Under the pieces are notes generated by a model that was given only the letters and a program-made list of their open reading frames with translations, did not search any database and was not told the DNA's origin. DNA of 5,217 bases from NCBI GenBank assembly GCA_038225095.1, contig JBBREZ010000497.1, forward strand, positions 1-5,217, read 5' to 3'. Shown here in pieces: positions 1 through 3,948 of this stretch (its first letter is position 1; each line of letters starts with the position of its first letter). The position numbers were made by a program, and so were the translations under genes. The stretch is from JAPLGZ01 sp038225095 (GTDB taxonomy: Bacteria > Chloroflexota > Anaerolineae > Caldilineales > Caldilineaceae).

Positions 1-73
1 CACTAGTGCGGGCTGCCTGTGATGAAACTATAAACGATGACGTACGTTCAATACAGGCCGAAAGCCATTCCAC

Positions 74-99
74 CGCCCAGGCGATATAAGCCCTGGGCG
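74..99 (+). other. Stem-loop in the leader of the receiver gene
   Basis: CGCCCAGG (74-81) and CCTGGGCG (92-99) are perfect 8-bp complements around a 10-base loop. No T-run follows, so it is not a convincing terminator. It lies 30 bases before the GTG start of the receiver gene. It could be a leader RNA structure, a protein binding dyad, or chance. Bases 1-128 otherwise show no gene I can support. Confidence 0.4.
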
Positions 100-116
100 A
101 TGCTGTCTTCGGCTTT

Positions 117-122
117 AGAAGG
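117..122 (+). promoter_or_regulatory. Ribosome binding site for the receiver gene
   Basis: AGAAGG lies six bases before GTG at 129. This decides the start, because there is no in-frame ATG near the beginning of the receiver fold and the fold begins within ten residues of this GTG. Confidence 0.6.
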
Positions 123-128
123 TGCAAC

Positions 129-566
129 GTGTTGGAACCGACGAAGCATGACCCTATTCGAATTCTCATTATCGATGGCGATCCCCAGGTTGGCCGCGCC
201 CTTGTTCGCTTGCTCAAGCCGGCTGACGACATTGCAGTCATCGCTACGGCGACGGATGAGAAAGCGGCTATCGAGCTCGCCGTTCGACTCCGACCAGCCG
301 TGGCCTTGGTCGATGTGGGGGCCGCACAGATGGACGGCATAGCGGACACCCGTGCCCTATGCCAACAGGCACCAACGACTCGGGTTATCGTGTTGAGCGT
401 CTACGCCACGTTCCGCAGCCATGCGTTTGCCGCCGGGGCGTGTCGGTTTCTGCTCAAGGATTGCGGCCGCGACGAGTTGATAGCGGCGATCCGGCTGGCG
501 GCGCGCGGGCAATGCCAGACGGATGGGGCGGAAGCTTCCACTCAAGTAGGATTGAAAGACGAATAA
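129..566 (+). CDS. Stand-alone response regulator receiver protein (NarL-like receiver)
   Basis: This encodes a cytoplasmic two-component receiver that would accept phosphate from a histidine kinase. Landmarks of the CheY-like fold are visible in order: the beta-1 acidic motif ILIIDGDP (residues 12-19), the likely phosphoacceptor D62 in VALVDVG, the switch Ser/Thr S90 in RVIVLSVYA, and the invariant lysine K110 in FLLKD. The helix-5 motif ELIAAIRLAARG (116-127) resembles NarL/FixJ-type receivers. No helix-turn-helix follows: the protein ends after a short polar tail at 145 residues, so it is a single-domain receiver rather than a DNA-binding regulator. One oddity is that the usual adjacent acidic pair reads D-G-D, so a Mg-binding position may be glycine. 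The start is GTG with a good ribosome binding site. The next gene begins 15 bases after the stop, suggesting co-transcription. The receiver identity is secure; its kinase and output are unknown. Confidence 0.88.
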   Translation: MLEPTKHDPIRILIIDGDPQVGRALVRLLKPADDIAVIATATDEKAAIELAVRLRPAVALVDVGAAQMDGIADTRALCQQAPTTRVIVLSVYATFRSHAFAAGACRFLLKDCGRDELIAAIRLAARGQCQTDGAEASTQVGLKDE

Positions 567-581
567 CCCAGGAATTTTGTG

Positions 582-1427
582 ATGTCCACTCCACTACCTG
601 CCCCACGCCTTTATTTTCTCACGGCTAAAGAAGCCCCGATTCTGGTGGTTTTGCGGCGCGGGCCATCGAAGCGCTACCACATCATCAAAATTAACACGCA
701 AACCACAGAGATGGAATGGGGTTCCTGGTTTACTGGTAGATTGTATGGCGACGATTGTGACGTTTCGTTTGATGGTGAATGGCTGGTCTATAAAGCCCTG
801 GGCGCCAATGGTGCGGTCTGGACTGGTCTATGCCGAAGCCCTTGGCTAAAGACCTACCGGGAATGGGAAAATCTCGGTACATGGAATGGTGGCGGTTTCT
901 TTGCGAGCCGCACGTTGTTACAGATTAATGTGTGGTCGACGATGAAGGTGACCCAAACTGCTCCACTGCCCTTTGTGTGCCGCGAGGATGGCATGGAACA
1001 CAACCCCGAAGGACAAATTGTCCGCCATGACTATCGAACAGCACGGTTGATGCGCGAGGGCTGGCGCCAGCTAGAGACAAGTCAAGGAAGTGGGAGGCCG
1101 CTACAGAAAAACGGTAGTTCCTTCAATGACCCGCGCGAATGGGTGTGTCAACCATCGAAAAGTCATCCTACGTTGAGCATAGTCAGGCGTCCGAGTCGGG
1201 AAGGAAATCGCGCCCGCTTTGCGCTTGATCACCCCAGCGATTTAGTAGACAATGCCGTGGAATGGGCGAACTGGGATGCCCTCGGCAACTTAATCGTGGC
1301 CCGCCAGGGTCTGCTCCAAAAGTATACCCTCGCCGATCTGACCACAGGCCAGCCTTCGATGAGTTGGGATCTGCGCACAATCACACCGGATCAGGTGAAC
1401 GAAGAAAAACCATCATCTGGGGTCTAA
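582..1427 (+). CDS. Uncharacterised 281-aa protein with propeller-like 'SFDGEWLVY' motif
   Basis: A soluble protein with no signal peptide or membrane segment. The N-terminal part contains RRGPSKRYHIIKI (25-37), WFTGRLY (49-55) and CDVSFDGEWLVYKA (59-72). This last motif resembles the 'SPDG..LVY' strand pattern of WD40/TolB-like propellers. A glycine-rich WNGGGFFAS follows near residue 104. The C-terminal part has VEWANWDALGNLIVAR, again a strand pattern ending in a 'W.DWD..G.L..AR' style. From memory, proteins with this layout form a widespread unnamed family in planctomycetes and other bacteria, often near ankyrin or immunity-like genes; I could not verify this. AGGA at 570-573 is eight bases before ATG 582; a GTG at 579 is the alternative start. 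The gene follows the receiver gene closely and ends with TAA. No catalytic residues are apparent, and its function is unknown. Confidence 0.8.
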   Translation: MSTPLPAPRLYFLTAKEAPILVVLRRGPSKRYHIIKINTQTTEMEWGSWFTGRLYGDDCDVSFDGEWLVYKALGANGAVWTGLCRSPWLKTYREWENLGTWNGGGFFASRTLLQINVWSTMKVTQTAPLPFVCREDGMEHNPEGQIVRHDYRTARLMREGWRQLETSQGSGRPLQKNGSSFNDPREWVCQPSKSHPTLSIVRRPSREGNRARFALDHPSDLVDNAVEWANWDALGNLIVARQGLLQKYTLADLTTGQPSMSWDLRTITPDQVNEEKPSSGV

Positions 1428-1499
1428 TCCTCAACGATGATAACCAACCAACCTTCCCTCATTACACAAAGAGGCAGTAGCAACTTTGCCGGATTGCAC

Positions 1500-1518
1500 A
1501 TTGCGCAGACGCAATTTT
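1500..1518 (+). terminator. Small hairpin followed by T's (possible weak terminator)
   Basis: ATTGCG (1500-1505), loop CAGA, CGCAAT (1510-1515), then TTT. The six-pair stem ends in a short T-run about 75 bases after the stop of the uncharacterised gene. It is too weak to be sure it stops transcription. Confidence 0.3.
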
Positions 1519-1546
1519 CGGACGCTATGCCAACCACGAGTATGAT
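1517..1546 (+). promoter_or_regulatory. Possible promoter for the ankyrin gene
   Basis: TATGAT (1541-1546) matches the -10 consensus at five of six positions. The best -35 at 18-base spacing is TTCGGA (1517-1522), a poor match. It sits about 40 bases before the ankyrin start and just after the small hairpin, which would fit separate transcription. Low confidence. Confidence 0.27.
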
Positions 1547-1585
1547 GTATGAGCGAAGACGTCATATCATTTTGAGAGGTTTGTC

Positions 1586-2104
1586 ATGCAAGAAACAAGT
1601 GACTATAGCTATCTTTTAGAACTACTGAAGGATGGGAGCATAGGACTATTAGAGGAAGCTGCTGCTGTGCTTGATGACTTCCCCGAAGGCGAAGATGACT
1701 ATTTTCAGCGACGTTGGATTATCAATGCGCTTCATTGTGGTGCATCGCAATCAATCAAATGGATCTTATCCAAAAATGTTCAACTGGATTTTCGTGACGA
1801 CGAAGGCGGGACAGTGCTCATCAGTGCCCTTGAACGCGAGCTCGCTGACCGTTATGAAGTATTCGAACTGTTACTGCAACACGGTGCGCCTATTAATCTG
1901 CAAGGTTGGAATGATTGGACACCTGCACACATGGCCGCCGCGCGCAATGATGTTACTGCGCTCAAATTGCTTGTCCACCACGGTGCTGATCTAACCGTGA
2001 GAACACGGATTGACAATTACGCGACGCCGCTTGAAGAAGCCCGCTCGCTCAAGCGGCATGAAGCCGTACGCTATCTCGAAAGTCTGGAAGTGAATAAAAC
2101 TTGA
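1586..2104 (+). CDS. Ankyrin-repeat protein, 172 aa
   Basis: A cytoplasmic protein made largely of ankyrin repeats, which act as protein-protein interaction scaffolds. Residues 1-40 are helical and acidic (LLELLKDGSIG, FPEGEDDYF). Repeats follow at about 42-73 (INALHCGASQSIKWILSKN), 74-107 (ELLLQHGAPINLQ), 108-140 (WTPAHMAAARNDVTALKLLV then HHGADLTVR) and a degenerate cap at 141-167 (TPLEEARSLKRHEAVRYL). The classic TPAHMAA and LL..GA signatures are clear in the second and third. GAGAGG (1574-1579) is six bases before ATG. There is no signal peptide. Small bacterial ankyrin proteins of this size often serve as immunity or adaptor proteins, but no toxin gene is visible here, so that role is only a possibility. 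The fold is confident; the partner is unknown. Confidence 0.88.
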   Translation: MQETSDYSYLLELLKDGSIGLLEEAAAVLDDFPEGEDDYFQRRWIINALHCGASQSIKWILSKNVQLDFRDDEGGTVLISALERELADRYEVFELLLQHGAPINLQGWNDWTPAHMAAARNDVTALKLLVHHGADLTVRTRIDNYATPLEEARSLKRHEAVRYLESLEVNKT

Positions 2105-2132
2105 GAATCGTCCATTGTGTAATAAAAAGGAA

Positions 2133-2206
2133 AAGGAGAAAAAATGTCAAGCCGCTGGTCATTGATGAGTCGGTGCTGGCTAGTGGCATTGGCGTCAATG
2201 CCATGA
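2133..2206 (+). pseudogene. Strong ribosome binding site with a 20-codon reading frame (2144-2206)
   Basis: AAGGAG (2133-2138) lies five bases before ATG 2144, the best-spaced site in this stretch. The frame begins MSSRWSLMSRCW, continues with the hydrophobic run LVALASM, and stops at TGA 2204-2206. The TGA overlaps ATG 2203 of a 44-codon frame (2203-2337) in an ATGA arrangement. The good start signal with an almost immediate stop suggests the head of a broken gene, although a short translated leader peptide coupled to the next frame is possible. It starts 40 bases after the ankyrin stop, with no terminator between, so it could be on the same transcript. I recognise no family. Confidence 0.3.
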
Positions 2207-2212
2207 ATAACT

Positions 2213-2270
2213 TGACGGGAGCAGATAACGTCAATCCGTCTAGCGGCGCGGGCAATGCCAAGCGAACGGG
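2213..2270 (+). pseudogene. Decayed fragment resembling the 3' end of the receiver gene
   Basis: Bases 2234-2260 align with 489-517 of the receiver gene at 25 of 27 positions with one two-base gap. The similarity continues upstream at a lower level (about 15 of 21). In frame it reads REQITSIRLAARAMP against RDELIAAIRLAARGQ of the intact protein. The frame is interrupted by stops just upstream (2204 and 2213), and no phosphoacceptor region is recognisable. The likely origin is an old, partial, frame-broken paralogue of a NarL-like receiver, but the exact edges cannot be set by eye. Confidence 0.45.
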
Positions 2271-2337
2271 GAGAAACGCCGCGGTCGAGACAAAGATAGG
2301 TGAGGATGACAATGGTATCTTTCCAAAGATTTGCTGA

Positions 2338-2499
2338 AAGCACTATTGTCTTTTGGATGACAGCCCAGTTCTTACTGGATATGCTCGGATTTGGCTAGCT
2401 GATGTCGCGCTTGATTCGGCATGTGCGTCCGGCGAATCGTCTGGAGATAAGCAATGGCACTACAAATCAATCGTAAAGATTTACTCAGAAGCTGTTTAA
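2338..2499 (+). other. Open stretch without a clear start
   Basis: A 53-codon open stretch follows the TGA at 2335-2337 in the same frame as the 44-codon frame before it. Its residues look protein-like (LLDDSPVLTGYARIW, then GDKQWHYKSIVKIY), but it has no start codon with a ribosome binding site. In another frame ATG 2312 follows GGTGAGG (2299-2305) by six bases and gives 28 hydrophobic codons to TAG 2398. None of these can be called a gene; the stretch looks like decayed coding DNA. Confidence 0.2.
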
Positions 2500-2609
2500 A
2501 AAGGTACGGTTGACGGTGAATGAATTTACCGCCTGTTACACAAAACGTATTAAAACACGTTAAGTACCCGTGGGCACCCGCCACTGGGCGCAGCGGGCTT
2601 TTCAAACAG
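2492..2609. repeat. 12-bp near-perfect inverted repeat bounding 118 bp
   Basis: CTGTTTAAAAAG (2492-2503) and CTTTTCAAACAG (2598-2609) are inverted copies with one mismatch. The ends look like insertion-sequence terminal repeats, but no flanking target duplication is visible. Inside, a short frame reads RLTVNEFTACYTKRIKTR before TAA at 2552-2554. A short CCCGC/GCGGG stem lies just before the right end. It could be a relic of a small mobile element or chance in AT-rich sequence. Confidence 0.3.
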
Positions 2610-2837
2610 TTTATAAGAATTTTCAAATCGCAAAGATCCCACGACAGGCGAGAAGCCGGGGTGGGTTCATGATCACAACGCCGAGTTTGTGGCGGAACAC
2701 CACGCCATCAAAATGACCCAGGGCAAAGTCTTTTTACGTTGGGACGGCAAACGGCGATTCCGCAAGAACCGTAAAACCTATTGGTTAGACCTGGCGACTG
2801 GTCACTGGTTGTGTGGCCGGGAGAAAGATAGCCAACA

Positions 2838-2982
2838 TAAGCAACTACGTAAATGTTCAGCCAGACGTACAACAACGAATGCAGAAAATAATGAATTAGG
2901 GGTCGTGCTTTATTGGTTATTTTCTGCATTCGTTGTTGTACCACCCTGAAACACCAGAAGGGCTGAACAGTTAAGCAACTAC
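2838..2982. mobile_element. MITE-like element with direct repeats, terminal inverted repeats and perfect inner palindrome
   Basis: TAAGCAACTAC occurs at 2838-2848 and 2972-2982 as a direct repeat, like a target-site duplication of 9 to 11 bp. Inside are terminal inverted repeats TAAATGTTCAGCC (2850-2862) and GGCTGAACAGTTA (2961-2973), with 12 of 13 matching. A perfect 25-bp inverted repeat follows (2867-2891 and 2917-2941) around a 25-base loop. Total element length is about 123 bp and it encodes no transposase, so it would need a partner transposase elsewhere. Duplications of 9 to 12 bp fit IS4-type transposases among known families, but no family was confirmed. The palindrome would form a strong hairpin in RNA on either strand. 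It lies inside a reading frame that becomes continuous when it is removed. Confidence 0.65.
2867..2941. repeat. Perfect 25-bp inverted repeat with 25-base loop
   Basis: Arms 2867-2891 and 2917-2941 are exact reverse complements. The left arm begins GTACAACAACGAATG and ends AAAATAA. The loop (2892-2916) contains TGAATTAGGGG. This is the core of the MITE-like element and could fold into a long stable stem in either transcript direction. Confidence 0.9.
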
Positions 2983-3135
2983 TATCTTCAACAGGCAGGC
3001 CGATGTTTTGTGTGTTTGATAGCGATGTAATCGCGAAAACCTAATTTTGTAAGTTTGTCATTTTGAAAGGATCATCCCTATGCACGCTATCGATTCCACC
3101 TTCACTATCGGTTGCAGGGGATAAGCGAGTCAAAT

Positions 3136-3264
3136 ATGTCCGACTTTCTGACCGGGTTTAACAGCCACCATATGATTCATAATGTACATTTGATAATGTT
3201 CAATACCTTGCTAGCCGCCATCAATAAGGCCGAGCTACAAACAGGCGGATCGGGAAGTGACTAA
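3136..3264 (+). CDS. Hypothetical 42-codon reading frame, possibly a gene fragment
   Basis: ATG 3136 to TAA 3262-3264. The product has LTGFNSHHMIHNVHLIMF, then NTLLAAINKAELQTGGSG, with a hydrophobic helix-like middle. Only a weak AAGCGAG lies upstream. The frame is open further upstream to 3067 without another ATG. A second short frame in another phase follows directly, suggesting one gene broken by a frameshift. Unrecognised, and may not be expressed. Confidence 0.25.
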   Translation: MSDFLTGFNSHHMIHNVHLIMFNTLLAAINKAELQTGGSGSD

Positions 3265-3290
3265 TCTCTAAGCTGGGGCAAAAACTTAGA

Positions 3291-3395
3291 TTGACCAATC
3301 ACGGTGTCAATGGGCTGCAAGTGTTGCGACAGAAGTACCCGGTCGGGAATGGCAATCGAGTGCAGTTTATCGACCAACTGCTGCCGGTCAAGTAA
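3291..3395 (+). pseudogene. Short reading frame with no good start, possible continuation of the preceding one
   Basis: From TTG 3291 to TAA 3393-3395; the frame itself is open from about 3258. The product contains LTNHGVNGLQVLRQKYPVG, then NGNRVQFIDQLLPVK, which reads like part of an ordered protein. It overlaps the end of the previous frame in a different phase, so a single-base change could have split one gene of about 85 to 90 codons. No ribosome binding site fits a separate start. Bases 3396-3470 hold nothing else I can support. Confidence 0.22.
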
Positions 3396-3472
3396 GAGGT
3401 TGTCACTAGGCGAGTGTGTAACATCATTGATTAATCGAAAATGAACAATTGTAATTTTGCGCACATATCCGT

Positions 3473-3502
3473 TTGACAAGTTAAAGTAGTCTGTGCTACA
3501 GT
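3473..3502 (+). promoter_or_regulatory. Sigma-70 type promoter with extended -10
   Basis: TTGACA (3473-3478) is a perfect -35. After an 18-base spacer comes TACAGT (3497-3502), preceded by TGC, an extended -10. Transcription would start near 3509, giving a leader of about 55 bases before the small secreted-peptide gene. This is the clearest promoter in the window. Confidence 0.65.
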
Positions 3503-3562
3503 TGCAAACATATGACGCCAGCCGTAGTTTGTGTCATAAATTTTTGAGAGGAGACGCGCCGA

Positions 3563-3664
3563 ATGAAACTTTATACAGATCGTATCGCAATGGTCAGCCT
3601 GATCGGAATTCTTGTTGGGCCGAGCTTTGCTATGGGTCAAGGTAGGGAGAGGTGCGTCTGCTAG
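3563..3664 (+). CDS. Small secreted peptide or truncated exported protein, 33 aa
   Basis: AGGAG (3549-3553) is nine bases before ATG 3563 and the stop is TAG 3662-3664. The product starts MKLYTDR (positive), continues with the hydrophobic core IAMVSLIGILVGP, and has a signal-peptidase-like site at SFA or AMG. It ends QGRERCVC, so cleavage would release an 8- to 10-residue peptide ending Cys-Val-Cys. A strong promoter lies just upstream and a strong terminator just downstream, so the unit looks complete as a tiny monocistron. It could be a secreted signalling or antimicrobial-type peptide, a leader left by a gene truncated after its signal sequence, or a small RNA with a chance frame. In the +1 phase the end would read KVGRGASASG. 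I recognise no family. Confidence 0.5.
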   Translation: MKLYTDRIAMVSLIGILVGPSFAMGQGRERCVC

Positions 3665-3694
3665 CGGGTAATTCCGTGATGGCTTGAAATTCTA

Positions 3695-3734
3695 AGCCGC
3701 AGCGCATCACTCTGATGCCTGCGGCTATTTGTTT
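3695..3734 (+). terminator. Intrinsic terminator after the small peptide gene
   Basis: AGCCGCAG (3695-3702) pairs with CTGCGGCT (3719-3726). Inside, GCATCA (3704-3709) pairs with TGATGC (3713-3718), leaving one bulged C and a three-base loop. ATTTGTTT follows. The 14-pair stem is GC-rich, and it lies 30 bases past the peptide stop. Confidence 0.72.
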
Positions 3735-3743
3735 ATGTGCCAT

Positions 3744-3765
3744 CCAGCGCTTTTTGGTGCGCTGG
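3744..3765 (+). other. Stem-loop between two terminators
   Basis: CCAGCGC (3744-3750) and GCGCTGG (3759-3765) pair perfectly around TTTTTGGT. No T-run follows. It is the second of four stem-loops in about 200 bases before the binding-protein gene. Confidence 0.5.
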
Positions 3766-3781
3766 CTAGCATACAAACATG

Positions 3782-3828
3782 AAGACGTAGGTATTGGAGT
3801 TAACTCCACTGCTTTACGTCTTTTTTTT
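3782..3828 (+). terminator. Strong intrinsic terminator with inner palindrome and eight T's
   Basis: AAGACGTA (3782-3789) pairs with TACGTCTT (3815-3822). Within the loop is the perfect 14-bp palindrome TGGAGTTAACTCCA (3795-3808). Eight T's occupy 3821-3828. This should stop + strand transcripts before the binding-protein gene. Alternatively it may act as a regulated attenuator for that gene if transcription starts upstream. Confidence 0.7.
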
Positions 3829-3860
3829 GTCTCTGTTTTACTGTCTTTTGGATTCTATCC

Positions 3861-3895
3861 AGCGTACATCCGTAATCCCTCATCGGATGTGCGCT
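3861..3895 (+). promoter_or_regulatory. 12-bp leader stem-loop or operator upstream of the binding-protein gene
   Basis: AGCGTACATCCG (3861-3872) and CGGATGTGCGCT (3884-3895) form 12 pairs with one G-T wobble around an 11-base loop. Its right arm overlaps the next dyad, so both RNA folds cannot exist together. No T-run follows, so it is not a terminator. It may be a leader RNA switch or a repressor site. Confidence 0.5.
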
Positions 3896-3925
3896 AAAAT
3901 TCTAAAGAGGGCCACCATTTTAGCG
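3892..3925. promoter_or_regulatory. Perfect 9-bp dyad before the binding-protein gene (possible operator)
   Basis: CGCTAAAAT (3892-3900) and ATTTTAGCG (3917-3925) are exact inverted copies 16 bases apart. TAAAAT (3895-3900) could serve as a -10 box, but no good -35 stands at the right distance. A repressor site over the promoter, or an RNA fold alternative to the preceding stem-loop, are both possible. The ribosome binding site AAGGAGG (3938-3944) follows 12 bases later. Confidence 0.42.
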
Positions 3926-3948
3926 TTGCCTGTTCCCAAGGAGGAACC

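Larger units (their letters stand above)
2617..3044 (+). pseudogene. Small basic reading frame interrupted by an inserted element
   Basis: The frame is open from 2617 and reads through EHHAIKMTQGKVFLRW, DGKRRFRKNRKTYWLDL and ATGHWLCGREKD to about 2848. The MITE-like element then breaks it, and the local frame runs on artificially to 2949. Removing 134 bases (the element plus one 11-bp direct repeat, 2838-2971) rejoins the frame as KQLLSSTGRPMFCVFDSDV and ends at TAA 3042-3044. The rejoined product would be about 73 residues from GTG 2689 or up to 97 from 2617. There is no good ribosome binding site at GTG 2689. ATG 2669 has GGGGTGGG upstream but is in another frame, so a frameshift near the start is possible. 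It is basic and rich in aromatic residues, and I recognise no family. The restoration of the frame is what is seen; the ancestral gene is inference. Confidence 0.42.

Noticed and set aside
37..342. 101-codon + strand frame overlapping the receiver gene
   Set aside because: It overlaps the receiver in another phase, is rich in Arg, Pro and Ser as out-of-frame reads are, and has no ribosome binding site.
2049..2343. Two overlapping minus-strand frames of 87 and 90 codons
   Set aside because: No ribosome binding site, they overlap the ankyrin 3' end, and the + strand similarity to the receiver explains the sequence better.
2708..2944. 78-codon minus-strand frame through the palindrome
   Set aside because: It runs through the MITE-like hairpin, which is open on both strands by symmetry; there is no start signal.
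2838..2982. CRISPR-like repeat
   Set aside because: There are only two direct repeat copies, short, with palindromic content between them; this is not a repeat-spacer array.
3080..3124. 14-codon frame after GAAAGGA
   Set aside because: The ribosome binding site is reasonable but the product is too short and has no feature to support it as a gene.
3261..3640. Minus-strand frames of 72 and 69 codons
   Set aside because: They lie opposite the promoter and peptide unit, with no ribosome binding site and no family features.
3715..3897. 60-codon + strand frame, hydrophobic
   Set aside because: It spans two terminators and a stem-loop, its hydrophobicity comes from the T-rich terminator tail, and its ATG lies inside a terminator stem.
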